Below are positions 28,178 to 39,044 of a stretch of DNA of 64,000 bases, piece after piece; position 1 is the stretch's first letter, and every line of letters begins with the position of its first letter. Position numbers and translations under genes: made by a program. Under the pieces are notes generated by a model. It made no database searches, was not told the origin of the DNA, and saw only the letters and a list, made by a program, of their open reading frames with translations. Source of the stretch: Methylobacteriaceae bacterium (lineage in GTDB: Bacteria > Pseudomonadota > Alphaproteobacteria > Rhizobiales > Beijerinckiaceae); NCBI GenBank assembly GCA_020638135.1, contig JACKJE010000017.1, positions 10,779 to 74,778 on the forward strand, in the 5' to 3' direction.

Positions 28178-30549
28178 CTATTCCGCGGCCTGCTTGTGGG
28201 CGGAGGACTGCACGGCCCTCCACACTTTCTCCGACGTCGCAGGCATTGTGATGTTCTCGTGTCCGAGCGCGTTGGTGATGGCGTTGATGACGGCCGGCGG
28301 CGATGCGATCGCGCCGGCTTCGCCGCAGCCCTTGATGCCCAGCGGGTTCGACGGGCAAGCGGTGACGGTCATGCCGACATTGTAGGACGGCAGATCCTGC
28401 GCGCGCGGCATGGTGTAGTCCATGTAGCTCGCGGTGATCAGCTGCCCCTCGGCGTCGTAGACCGCGCCTTCGAGCAGCGCCTGGCCGACGCCCTGCGCAA
28501 TGCCGCCGTGCACCTGGCCTTCGACGATCAGCGGGTTGATGACGTTGCCGAAATCGTCGACCGCGGTCCAGCGGTCGATGGTCACGACGCCCGTCGCCGG
28601 ATCGATCTCCAGCTCGCAGATGTGCACGCCCGCCGGGAAGGTGAAGTTGGTCGGATCCCAGAAGGCGCTTTCCTTCAGGCCCGGCTCGAGCTCCTGCCCG
28701 TTGAACTTGTGGGCGATGTAGGCCTGCAGGGCGATCGAGCCGAAGTCGGCCGCCTTGTCGGTGCCCTTGACGGTGAACTTGCCGTCCTTGAACTCGATGT
28801 CGCCTTCCGACGCTTCGAGAACATGGGCGGCGACCTTCTTCGCCTTGGCCTCGATCTTGTCGAGCGCCTTGGAAATGGCCGCCATGCCGACCGCGCCGGA
28901 GCGCGAGCCGTAGGTGCCCATGCCCATCTGCACCTTGTCCGTGTCGCCATGCACGATCGAGACATTGTCGATCGGAATGCCGAGACGCGACGACACGAGC
29001 TTGCGCGAACGTCGTCTCGTGGCCCTGGCCGTGCGAATGCGAGCCCGTCAGGATCTCGACCGTGCCGATCGGATTGACGCGCACTTCCGCGGATTCCCAC
29101 AGGCCGACGCCGGCGCCGAGCGAGCCGACCGCCGCCGACGGCGCGATGCCGCAGGCTTCGATATAGGCGGAATAGCCGAGGCCGCGCAGCTTGCCCTTCG
29201 ACGCGCTGGCCGCCTTGCGAGCGGCGAAGCCCGCCGTGTCGTGCATCGCTTGAGCCTTGGTGAGCGAGGCGTCGTAGTCGCCGACGTCATAGGCCATGAT
29301 GACCGGCGTCTGATGTGGGAAAGACGTCACGAAGTTCATGCGACGGAATTCGGCCGGATCCTTGCCGAGTTCGCGCGCGGCGACCTCGATCAGGCGCTCG
29401 ACGACGAAGGTCGCCTCCGGACGGCCCGCGCCGCGATAGGCGTCGACCGGCGCGGTATTGGTGTAGACCGCCTCCACCTCGGCGTAGATCGCCGGGATGT
29501 TGTACTGGCCCGACAGCAGCGGGGCGTAGAGGTAGGTCGGCACCGAGGATGCGAAGGTCGACAGATACGCGCCCATGTTGGCCCCCTTGGTCGACACGCG
29601 GAGCGCGGTGATCTTGCCGTTCTCGTCCATCGCCATTTCGGCATGGGTGACGTGGTCGCGGCCATGCGCGTCCGACAGGAAGGATTCGGTGCGATCGGCC
29701 GTCCACTTCACGGGACGATTCACCTTGCGCGCCGCCCAGACGCAGACCGTCTCCTCGGCGTAGATGAAGATCTTCGAGCCGAAGCCGCCGCCGACGTCGG
29801 GCGCGATCACGCGGAACTTGTGTTCCGGCGCGAGCCCGATGAAGGCCGAGAGCACGAGACGCGCGACATGCGGGTTCTGGCTCGTCGTGTAGAGGGTGAG
29901 CGAATCCGAGCCCATGTCGTATTCGCCGACCGCCGCGCGCGGCTCCATCGCGTTCGGGATCAGACGATTGTTGACGATGTCGAGCTTGGTGACGTGCTTG
30001 GCCTTGGCGAAGGCCGCATCCGTGCCCGCCTTGTCGCCGAGCTCCCAGTCGTAGAACTGGTTGTCGGGCGCCTCGTCATGCACGGCGACCGCGCCGGCCT
30101 TGCGGGCGGCGGCCATGTCGGCGACGGCCGGCAGGACCTCGTAGTCGACGTTGATCATCTCGGCCGCGTCGCGCGCCTGGGCGAGCGTGTCGGCGATGAC
30201 GACGGCGACGTGATCGCCGACAGTAGCGCACCTTGCCCTGCGCGAGCACGGGATGGGGACCGGCGCGCATCGGCGAACCGTCCTTGTTGAAGATCGCCCA
30301 GCCGCAGATCAGGCCGCCGACCTTGTCGGCCGCGACATCATCGCCCGTGAAGATCGCAACGACGCCGGGAGCGGCGGAGGCGTCCTTCAGGTCGATCGAC
30401 TTGATCTTCGCATGCGCATGCGGCGAACGCAGGAAATAGGCGTGCGCCTGTCCGGGACGATTGATGTCGTCGACATAGCGGCCCTGGCCGGTGATGAAAC
30501 GGAAATCTTCCTTGCGGCGCACGGGGGCGCCGATACCGGTATCGGTCAT
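28178..30549 (-). CDS. coxL: Molybdopterin large subunit, form II CoxL family (two frameshifts)
   Basis: Starts [21 protein letters not shown] and ends [16 protein letters not shown]. Moco-binding motifs are present: [11 protein letters not shown] and, decisive for subtype, AYRGAGR in place of the AYxCSFR loop of true form I CO dehydrogenase. The protein should be about 790 residues but needs one correction near 30222-30225 (an extra T in CGCTACTGTC on the minus strand) and one near 29001-29008. Form II enzymes are often annotated as CO dehydrogenase but their natural substrate is uncertain. It lies between coxS and coxM. Confidence 0.88.
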
Positions 30550-30570
30550 GATCTTCCTCCCGAGTTGGGC

Positions 30571-31059
<489 letters not shown>

Positions 31060-31064
31060 GTGCG

Positions 31065-31628
31065 TTACCTCCAGAGCCCCAGGAACCATGCGATCAGGCG
31101 CTGCAGGGAATGCCTGTCGCTAATAACTGTTGCGCCGTCGCGGCCGGTTGCGCCGCAGCAGCAGTCTCTGCGCCGGCGCCACGCCTGCTGCTGCGACAGC
31201 GGCGGCGAAATCAACGAAACGGTCAGCCGGCTGCGCGCGACGCCGTCGATCAGGCGCGCGCCGAGCTGGGCGAGCTTGCCGCCGACATGCGCCTCGACGT
31301 CGTAGGAGAGCTTGGTGCCGTCAGGAATGTCGGAGAGCTTGACGGTCGCGCCGCCCTTGGCGAAACCCGCGACGCCGCCTTCGCCCTCGCCGGATATGCG
31401 ATAGCCGTTCGGCGGATCGAGATCGAGCAGATCGACCTTGCCCTTGAAGGTCGCGGCGACCGGGCCGACTTTCACCTTGGCCACGGCCTGCAGCGAATTC
31501 TCGCCGACCTTTTCAAGCGACTGGCAACCGGGAATGCAGGCCTTCAAGACTTCGGGATCGTTGAGCGCGTCCCAAACAACCTGCCTACTCGCGGGAAGAT
31601 CGACTTCCCCCGTCATCGTCATCGCCAT
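31065..31628 (-). CDS. coxG: CoxG / SRPBCC carbon monoxide dehydrogenase accessory protein
   Basis: From ATG 31628: [36 protein letters not shown], the standard opening of CoxG, then [17 protein letters not shown] and [17 protein letters not shown]. After about residue 137 the family continues in another frame ([14 protein letters not shown]), showing a frameshift near 31215. The gene likely ends with the [10 protein letters not shown] membrane tail. CoxG-like proteins anchor or recruit the dehydrogenase to the membrane. It is the first gene of the operon coxGSLM. Confidence 0.82.
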   Translation of the reverse strand: MAMTMTGEVDLPASRQVVWDALNDPEVLKACIPGCQSLEKVGENSLQAVAKVKVGPVAATFKGKVDLLDLDPPNGYRISGEGEGGVAGFAKGGATVKLSDIPDGTKLSYDVEAHVGGKLAQLGARLIDGVARSRLTVSLISPPLSQQQAWRRRRDCCCGATGRDGATVISDRHSLQRLIAWFLGLWR

Positions 31629-31763
31629 CAGGCGTCCTCCTGCGGGGCAGATCGGGTGAGTTCGGCTGGACGCCGGCGTCGCTCGCATGCCCTCTTCGTC
31701 GCGCCATTCAAACGCTGGCGCGCGCCGCTTGGTATTGTACTTGAGTGCACTATGCGCGCGTGG

Positions 31764-33823
31764 TCAAGGCAGGCGATCCGGAATCCGGTCGAGGTCCGCC
31801 AACCACGCCGCGGCGCTCGAATCCGACGGCGCGCGCCAGTCGCCACGCGGCGACAGCGAGCCGCCGGACGAGACTTTCGGGCCGTTCGGCAAGGCCGAGC
31901 GCTTGAACTGGCTGGTCTCGAAAAAGCGCTTCAGAAAAACGCCGAGCCATTTCTTGATCGTGGCGAGATCGTAGGCGAGCTTCTTGTCCGCCGAAATATT
32001 GGGCGGCCAGCCGCCCCTGCCCGCGTCATGCCAGGCGCGCCACGACAGAAAGGCGACTTTTTGCGGCGCAAAACCGTAGCGCGTGATCCAGTAGAGGTTG
32101 AAATCCTGCAGCGCGTAGGGGCCGACGAAGTCTTCGGTCAGCTGCGCCGGCACGTCGCCGGCATGGCCGGGAACGAGTTCGGGGGAAATCTCGGTGCCGA
32201 GTATGGCTTCGAGCACCGGCGCGGCTTCGGCGCCGAACCGCCTGTCCGCCGCGCACCAGCGGATGAGATGCTGGATCAGGGTCTTCGGCACGGAGGCGTT
32301 GACGTTGTAATGCGCCATCTGGTCGCCAACGCCATAGGTGCACCAGCCGAGCGCAAGCTCGGAGAGATCGCCGGTGCCGAGCACGATGGCGCCGTGCTGG
32401 TTGGCGAGCCGGAACAGCAGCGAGGTGCGGGCGCCCGCCTGCACGTTCTCGTAAGTCGCGTCATAGACCTTTTCGCCGCGCGCGGCCGGATGGTTCAGGT
32501 CGGTCAGCATCTGCCGGCAGGCCGGCGTCATGTCGATTTCTTGCGCCGAGACGCCGAGCGCCTTCATCAGCGCCCAGGCGTTGCTCTTCGTGGTCGACGA
32601 AGTCGCAAAGGCGGGCAGCGTGTAGGCCAGAATGTTTTCGCGCGGCAGTTTCAACTGATCGAAGGCGGTGCAGGCGACGAGCAGCGCCTGCGTCGAATCG
32701 AGGCCGCCGGACACGCCGATGCTATTTTCTGGTCTTCGCGCCTTCGAGCCGCTGGCGCAGGCCGTGCGCCTGGATGTTGAAAGCTTCGTAGCAAAGTTCC
32801 GCCAGCCGCGCGTCGTCGCTCGGCACATAAGGAAAGCGCTGGATCGTGCGCGAAAAGCCGATGTCGCGGTCGAGCGGCGGCTCCAAGTCGAAGGCGATCG
32901 TGCGGAAAGGCGTTCCGCCTCCAGATCGGCGCAATCGCCGAACGTGCCCTGCCGCATGCGCTCGGCGTTCATGCGCTCGAGATCGACGTCGGCGGCGACG
33001 GCTGCGGCTCCTCGGCGAAGCGCGGCGCCTCCACCAGCTTTTCGCCATTCTCGTAGATCGTCGCCTGCCCGTCCCAAGCGAGATCGGTCGTCGATTCGCC
33101 GGGGCCTGCCGCCGAATAGAGATAGGCCATCAGGCAGCGCGCCGAATGGGCCTTGCACAGCAAGTCACGGAAGTCGGCCTTGCCGACGATGGCGTTGGAA
33201 GCCGAGAGATTGGCGACGATGGTAGCGCCCGCCATGGCTGCGCGGGTGGACGGCGGAACGGGAACCCATACGTCCTCGCAGATTTCGACGCCGAGCGTGA
33301 AATCCGGCAGGTCTCGCGCGCGAAACAGCAGGTCCGTCCCGAAGGGCGCCGTGCGGCCGGCGACCTCGATCTCCTCGCCCGCGACAAAGCCGCCCGAGGC
33401 GAAATGCCGGCGCTCATAGAATTCGCGATAGTTCGGCAGATAGGTCTTCGGGACGACGCCGAGCAGCCGGCCGCGATGGATGACGAGCGCGCAATTGTAG
33501 AGCCGCCCGCGCCAGCGCAGCGGCGCGCCGGCGACGACGACCGGCATGAGATCGGCCGTCGCCGCAATCAGTTGGCCGGCCGCCTCCTCGACCGCGTCGA
33601 GCAGGCGCGCCTGGTGCAGCAGATCGTCGATGGCGTAGGCGGACAGGCCGAGTTCGGGCAAAGCCAGCAGCGCCGCCGATTTTTGATGCGCGGCCTGAGC
33701 CATCTCGATCGCGCGCGCGACATTGAAGGCGGGATCGGCGACGCGCACAGCCGGCGCGCCGACGCAGACGCGGGCGAAGCCGTGCGTATAGATCGACAGA
33801 AAAGGGCCGGTCGGGGCGTTCAT
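31764..33823 (-). CDS. nadE: Glutamine-dependent NAD+ synthetase (three frameshifts)
   Basis: About 686 residues when corrected. ATG 33823 opens the nitrilase/glutaminase domain ([41 protein letters not shown] with catalytic Glu, the Lys in [19 protein letters not shown], and EICEDVWVP with catalytic Cys). The synthetase domain has [13 protein letters not shown] (ATP pyrophosphatase loop) and [18 protein letters not shown]. Shifts are needed near 33000, 32912 and 32725. The enzyme makes NAD from nicotinate adenine dinucleotide; unless a second copy exists it is expected to be essential, so the shifts are probably sequence errors. Confidence 0.9.
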
Positions 33824-33966
33824 GGGGCGCACAATAGCGCGTTTCGCGGCTGCGAACAGGGACGCCACGATTATGGTGAAGATGGACCGCGAGCCTTCCA
33901 GGCTCGCGTAGCTCTGCTGGCATACCGGAAGGCTCGCGGTCAGCGGCGTTCGCGTATGAGGGAGCC

Positions 33967-34434
33967 ATGGACCTCGCCACCTGCTGGTTGCGCGGCCTAG
34001 ATCCGTCAGCCTGATCGCCCACCGCAATACGCTCGACCCGCGCGACGTGAGCGCGGATGCGCCCTCGCTCGAATTTCTCGCGAAGACCGGCCACGATCTC
34101 GTCTACGAGCGGATGCAGAACGGGCGCGTCTTCGGGGCGGAGGCGCAGGTCCTGTCGTTTCGTGGCGAAGCCGGCGGCCGGGCGCGGCTGTCAGGTTTCC
34201 GCCGCCTCGTCGCGCGGCGGCCGGGGATCGCGCCGGGCGACATCGTCTACGATTACGATGTCGCCCACCTGCTGCACGACTTCATTTCGCGCGCGAAGCA
34301 TCCGACCTTCTACGACGCCTTTCCGCTTCGGGGCCTCGACGATCTCGTCGGCCGGCTGGTCGTGCAGTGGCCGAAGCCCTACATGCATGACGTTTGCGCG
34401 CGCCGGCGACGCGGGATACGTCGTCGAGACATAG
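33967..34434 (+). CDS. Conserved hypothetical protein (~155 aa), two frameshifts
   Basis: ATG 33967 follows gaggga and is the best start. After one shift near 33982, the clear part reads SLIAHRNTLDPRDVSADA, FLAKTGHDLVYERMQNGRVFGAEAQVLSFRG, GDIVYDYDVAHLLHDFISRA and DDLVGRLVVQWPKPYMHDV, then (after a shift near 34392) RAGDAGYVVET. Composition and codon pattern look like a real soluble protein. I do not recognise the family. It is divergent from nadE and converges on a damaged leftward gene. Confidence 0.5.
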
Positions 34435-34439
34435 AGAGC

Positions 34440-34930
34440 TCAGCCGCGGCCGAAGACCGCGCGCATCGCCGCATGCCCGCCTGGCCCTGTCGCCCCTTCA
34501 CGACGCTGTCGAGCGTTGCCTGCCGCATCCCGGCAGGGTTGATGCCGGCCTTGGCGAAGAGATCCGGCGAAGCCTCGACAGGCTTGCACGGAGACTAAGC
34601 CAGCGTCGCGACGGCGCGCTTCCATCACCGCTCACATCGCCAATGTGGGCGGCGAGCCCTCTTCTGCGCGCCCTTGCGGGGAAGTGACGAAGGAGAGTGC
34701 AGGCACGACGGCAAAAAGAGCCGACCGGCCCCCGCGCGAGATTGCTCGACATGAAACGCGTTTGAAGGCCAGCCAGTTCGCGCCATGACATGAAAGATCG
34801 CGAAAGCGATCATGCGCCAGCAACATTCGTGCGCAGGCTTGTTGAGGCAGGTGTCGAGGTGGAAAAAGAACATCAGAGCCCGCCGAGAGAAGCGGCCATC
34901 AGTCAGGCTACGCGCCGATGGTGACGGCGT
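34440..34930 (-). pseudogene. Unrecognised damaged leftward gene
   Basis: Coding-like pieces on the minus strand, in changing frames, end with SPDLFAKAGINPAGMRQATLDSV and GMRAVFGRG before a TGA at 34440-34442. Upstream pieces include SWRELAGLQTRFM, faintly like a phasin. The size (about 160 residues) would also suit a phasin, but the match is too weak to name it. Nothing else was seen in this stretch. Confidence 0.3.
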
Positions 34931-34971
34931 CGCCCATTCGCGTGAAGATCCTCCACGGACTATTCCTTTCT

Positions 34972-35470
34972 TCAGCGTCGCGCGCTCGGCGGCGTCGACG
35001 CCTTGGCGAGCAAGCGATTAAGGTCTCGAGTTCGCGCGACGCGATCGCGCCTTCAGGTCAGCTCCGTGTCGGCGCGCAAAATCCTCCGCCATCGCCCCTT
35101 TTCGACGAGGCGAGCGCCCTTCGCCGTCAGGGCGACAGGCTTTACTACGCCTATCGGCGAAGCGCCGTCCGGACGCAGAACAGAGGCCGCTTTTCCTCAG
35201 GCGTCCACCAGACTTTGAAGTAGAGACCGCCGGAGGTCAGCAGGATCATGACCGACAATTCGCCGGGCACGTAAACCGCGCAGCAGACGGAAAACCACGG
35301 GCGTCATGGCGAGAACCTCGAATTCGGAGAAGGTGAGCCCGAGCGTGGCGACGCGGCCTGAACAGCGCGCAACGTGAGGTCACTCAGGCGGAAAACGGCG
35401 GTCATCAGCTGCGCGACCGGCGTGATGGAGGCCGGCCGAGTGGATACGCCGGGTAGCGAAAATCAGCGTG
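34972..35470 (-). pseudogene. MarR-family transcriptional regulator, frameshifted
   Basis: Fragments in all three frames order themselves into a winged-helix MarR protein: TAVFRLSDLTLRAVQAAS, LGLTFSEFEVLA, a PGELSVMILLTSGGL recognition-helix region, RRAPDG-like residues, then VVKPVALTAKGARLVEK and LNRLLAKASTPPSARR before TGA. The 5' end cannot be fixed and is given approximately. The target is unknown; neighbours are the damaged gene to the left and a LOG-family gene to the right. Confidence 0.55.
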
Positions 35471-35505
35471 GCGCCGACGCATCGTCAGGAGCAGACATGG
35501 CGCGC

Positions 35506-35547
35506 TGATTTATCTTTCCAGAAAGACAAAGTGATTTATCTTTCTGG
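35506..35547. repeat. 13-bp direct repeat and nested inverted repeat in an AT-rich patch
   Basis: tgatttatctttc occurs at 35506-35518 and again at 35532-35544, period 26. Within it CCAGAAAG (35518-35525) is complementary to CTTTCTGG (35540-35547). The patch is conspicuously AT-rich against its surroundings and lies at the 3' end of the LOG-family gene. It could be a terminator-like or small mobile repeat. Confidence 0.6.
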
Positions 35548-36365
35548 AAGGAACTGTCCTGGGGCTCAGCCCTCGCTTCCGATCCGCCCTGGTCGTGCAG
35601 CGTCCGCAGACGGATACGGCGATGCGATCCCAGAGCGTCACGCGGGCGCGCTGTCTGCAAGGCGAACCCGCATGTCGTCGGCTCCGATCCGCCACTCGCG
35701 CAGCAACTTCGGTCGAAGTTGACGATGTCGCGCCAATATTTCTCGTCGAACAGGATGATCGGAATGTCGCGCCCCTTGCGGGTCTGGCGCAGCGTCATCA
35801 CCTCGAACAATTCGTCGAGCGTGCCAAAGCCGCCGGGAAAGGCGACGAGCGCATTGGCGCGCATGGCCAGATGCATCTTGCGCATCGCGAAATAATGGAA
35901 GCGGAACGTCAGATCCGGCGTCGTCCAGGGATTGGGCTCCTGCTCCTGCGGCAGAGTGATGTTGAAGCCGATCGTCGGCGCGCCGGCGTCATATGCGCCG
36001 CGATTGGCCGCCTCCATCAGGCCCGGACCGCCGCCGGTCGCGATCACGTTTTCGCGCTCGCCGTCCGTTCCCGCAAAGATCGCGCCGCCCTCCTGCGACG
36101 CGATCCGCCCGAATTCGCGCGCCTGCGCATACCAGGCGGCCTGATGCGGCGGCCCGTTCTCGCGCACGCGCGCCGAACCGAAGCACACGATCGTCGAATT
36201 CACCTTCCAGGCGCGCAAGGCCTCCTCGGCCTTCTCGTATTCCATCTGGAAGCGCAGACCGCGCTGCGTGTCGCTCAGGAGAAAATCCCGATCGAGCGCG
36301 GCAATGCGGTAGGCGGACGAAGCCTTTTGCGCGGCGTTCGAGGGGCGGTTCGGATCGGGCGTCAT
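35510..36365 (-). CDS. LOG family protein (TIGR00730), C-terminal frameshift
   Basis: From ATG 36365. The lysine-decarboxylase-like Rossmann fold of LOG proteins is clear: VNSTIVCFGSARVRENG, ATGGGPGLMEAANRGAYDAG, then the PGGFGTLDELFEVMTL motif (PGGxGTxxE), with RFHYFAMRKMHL before it. LOG enzymes release free cytokinins from their riboside monophosphates; the long ~300-residue form is of less certain function. Around 35720 the frame breaks (KLLREWRIGADDM continues in another frame), and the true stop is unclear. A shorter LOG gene is at 51679-52272. Confidence 0.78.
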
Positions 36366-36433
36366 GTTCGTGTCCCTGCTCTCGCGGCGGCGCGCCGTTC
36401 GGTCTAGTCTGATCCGGCACAGCGACCGGACCC

Positions 36434-37048
36434 ATGTCGATCGAACTCTATTTCGCCTTCGTCGCCGCCGCGACCGCCTTGATCGTCGCGCCCGGCCCCA
36501 TGGTCGCGCTGGTCGTCGCCAACAGCCTGGCGCACGGCGTACGCTACGGACTGGTGACAATTGCCGGCGCGAGCGCGGGCACGGCCATCCTGCTGGCGAT
36601 CGTCGTCTATGGCGCGAGCGCCATTCTGAACATCGTCGCGGACTGGTTCGCGATCCTGCGCTGGTTCGGCGTCGCCTATCTCATCTGGCTCGGCCTGCGG
36701 GCGTGGCGCGCGCCGCCGGCCGATCTAGCGGCAAAAGCAGACAAGAGGGCGTCGACGCGCGCCATTTTCCTGCGCGGGTTCCTCGTTTCGCTGTCCAACC
36801 CCAAGACGCTGTTGTTTTTCGGCGCGTTCCTGCCGCAGTTCGTGACGCCGGGGCCGGACGCGCGCGCGCAGCTCGCCCTGCTCGCCATCACCTTTCTCAT
36901 TCTTGCGGGCGCGCTCGACAGCCTGTGGGCGATCTTCGCCGCCCGCTTCGCCCAGGCGCTGCGCGGCAACGGGCGGCTGCGCAACCGGCTGACCGGCGGC
37001 GCGCTGTTGACGGCGGGCCTCGGCCTCGCCCTGGCGCGCCGGCCATGA
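36434..37048 (+). CDS. LysE/RhtB family amino acid exporter
   Basis: 204 residues with about six hydrophobic segments. The N-terminal ATALIVAPGPMVALVVANSLAHGVRYGLV is the hallmark of the family (PGP motif), followed by GVAYLIWLGLRAWR and LRGFLVSLSNPKTLLFFGAFLPQFV. These proteins export lysine, threonine, homoserine lactone or related compounds. The gene is divergent from LOG, and its stop overlaps the yjbQ start (ATGA at 37045-37048). Confidence 0.9.
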   Translation: MSIELYFAFVAAATALIVAPGPMVALVVANSLAHGVRYGLVTIAGASAGTAILLAIVVYGASAILNIVADWFAILRWFGVAYLIWLGLRAWRAPPADLAAKADKRASTRAIFLRGFLVSLSNPKTLLFFGAFLPQFVTPGPDARAQLALLAITFLILAGALDSLWAIFAARFAQALRGNGRLRNRLTGGALLTAGLGLALARRP

Positions 37049-37471
37049 CGCTGCGGCAGGCCGCCCATAGGTTCACCGCGGCCACCAATGGCCGGGGATT
37101 GCACACGACATAACCGACGCGCGATCGCCGACTGGCTCGCCGCCAGAGGCAGGGCGGGCCTGCTGACGATCTTCTGTCGCCCGCACGTCCGCCTCCTCGT
37201 CCTCATCAGGGAGAACGCCGATCCGAGCGTGCAGCGCGATCTCGTGCGCGCCTTCGCCCGCCTCGCGCCGGAAAGCGCGGACTATGAGCACGATATGGAG
37301 GGCGCGGACGACATGCCCGCCCATATCAAGGCGGCGCTGACGCAGACATCGCTGTCAATTCCGGTGGCGGGAGGCCGGATGGCGCTGGGAACCTGGCAGG
37401 GCGTCTACCTGTTCGAGCACCGGCGGGCGCCGCACCGGCGGGAGATCGCGCTTCACTATATCGGCGTGTAA
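37045..37471 (+). CDS. yjbQ: YjbQ / UPF0047 family protein (thiamine-phosphate-synthase-like), frameshifted
   Basis: Joined frames give MTLRQAAHRFTAATNGRG, then DAIADWLAARG, GLLTIFCR and ENADPSVQRDLVRAFARLAPESADYEHDMEGADDMPAHIKAAL, ending RREIALHYIGV. This is the UPF0047 family, where E. coli YjbQ has weak thiamine-phosphate synthase activity. Shifts are needed near 37105 and, as a compensated pair, around 37190-37210, where the conserved HTSASL metal-site motif is garbled (RPHVRLLVL). The ATG overlaps the LysE stop. Confidence 0.82.
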
Positions 37472-37523
37472 GGATTGAACGATCCGGCGACGCATGATTG
37501 ATCTGATGGGGGAGCCGCCGTCC

Positions 37524-38128
37524 ATGATGAAACTTCGATATGCGAAGACCTCGCCCTTCGTGCGCAAGGTCCTTGTGTTCGCCGACGAGGTCGGCATGGC
37601 CGACCGGATCGAGCTCGCCCCGACCGACGTCTGGACGGCCGAGACGGACATCGCCAGGGACAATCCGCTCGGCAAGGTGCCGGCGCTGGTGACGCGCGAG
37701 GGAACCTTCGTCGGCTCCTTCGCCTGCTGCGACTATCTGGAGCGGCGCAACGGCGCGCCGAAACTCATTCCCGACGAGCCGAAGGCGCGCTGGCGCGTGA
37801 TGCAGATGCACGGGCTGGCGGACGGCCTGATGGAAGCCGCCGTCGACACATCATCGAAGTCCTGCGCCGGCCGCAGGAATATGTCTATGCAGGCTATCTC
37901 GACCGACAGATGGCGAAGATCGTCGGCGCGCTCGATGCGCTGGAGGCGCGGCTCGACGATCTCGCCTGCATCGACCTCGGCTCGATCACGACGGCCTGCG
38001 CGCTCGGCTATCTCGACTTCCGCTTCGCCGACAAGCTCGACTGGCGGGCGCGGGCGCCCGGCCTTGCCGCCTGGTACGCAGATTTCGCGAAACGGCCGTC
38101 GATGCAGAAGACGCGGCCGGACGCCTGA
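37524..38128 (+). CDS. Glutathione S-transferase family protein, one frameshift
   Basis: MMKLRYAKTSPFVRKVLVFADEVG opens the thioredoxin-like N-domain with the catalytic Ser/Thr region at SPF; GKVPALVTREG gives the cis-proline. The helical C-domain continues in a second frame after about 37855 (HIIEVLRRPQEYVYAG, ACALGYLDFRFAD, WYADFAKRPSMQKT). gggggag lies 10 nt before ATG 37524. It belongs to the bacterial GST group with short (~200 residue) proteins; substrate unknown. It converges with the HAD gene 9 nt downstream. Confidence 0.83.
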
Positions 38129-38137
38129 GGGGCGATC

Positions 38138-38760
38138 TCAGGCGAGAAGCGCCCGCACTTCGTTCAGATGGGCGCGATCGCCACGCACGAAGCGCATCGC
38201 ATCGATCGCAGGCAGAACGTCCAGCGCCGCCAGTGGGTGGGCATGCCCGCGGCGACCGCCGCATGCACGTTATAAGGATCTTCAGCGCGAGGCAATGCGC
38301 GGGCGCGACGCCGGGCGGCGGCGGCCGCGAGATAGGCGTCGGGCGCAGGCTTCAGATTTTCGTAATCGCCCCTATTACGATGGCCTGGAGATCGCGACGT
38401 GAGATCCGTTCCGCAGAAGCGTTCGACCGAGGCCCGCGTCGCGGTCGCGATGGCGCAGGGGGCCTGGCGCTGCAGGTTTAATCGCGGCGCGATCGCGCCG
38501 GGCGGGCGCAGCCTCTTCCATCTGATTTCGGCGAAGCGGCGGTAGCGCGCGTCAGAAATCCTTTGGCAGTCGTCGCGAACATGGGCATCAGGCGCTGCGC
38601 GATTACGGCGTCGCGCCGCGATGGGGAGCTGAAAACAAATTCCGTTTTCAGGACACCCCGAGATCGCGCGCAATCGTCAGAAACGCTTGCATGCGCAGGG
38701 ATTCCATGTTGAGCAGCAGGCCGTCCATGTCAGGAACGACGCCCGCAGAATACCGCGCAT
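38138..38760 (-). pseudogene. HAD-IA family hydrolase, several frameshifts
   Basis: VVPDMDGLLLNMESLRMQAF carries the HAD motif I (DxD as DMDG). ENLKPAPDAYLAAAA carries the lysine of motif III, and LPRAEDPYN-HAAVAAGMP is motif IV (E-D-x-x-x-G). The last stretch reads LPAIDAMRFVRG then HLNEVRALLA. The pieces are in different frames, so no continuous protein can be made. Layout and length (~205 residues) fit beta-phosphoglucomutase-like phosphatases. The substrate is unknown. Confidence 0.65.
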
Positions 38761-39044
38761 CAAGAACTCGCGTTTGGGAAACCGCTCATCGATTCGCTCG
38801 AGCATTTCGCGCGCTGGACGCCAGCGACGCAAAGCTCGCGCACAGCTCGAACCAATCGTAGCCAGCGAATGTGGAAATGCGAAGGTCCCGACCGCAATCG
38901 ACTGCGCCATTCAATGTAGAAATAAATAATTACAAGACTTGCGGCAGCTTGCGACTTCTACGATTTCCTGCGTTCAACCGCCGAAACCGACCGACTTCCA
39001 ATCCCGCTTTGTCGAGGCGCGCACGCGCGAAGGAAGTACGTAAT

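Noticed and set aside
28157..29077. Plus-strand frames over coxL and coxM
   Set aside because: Low-complexity antisense translation; the minus-strand proteins have all the expected cofactor motifs.
34600..34930. Phasin gene
   Set aside because: Only one short stretch (SWRELAGLQTRFM) hints at it; not enough to name the gene.
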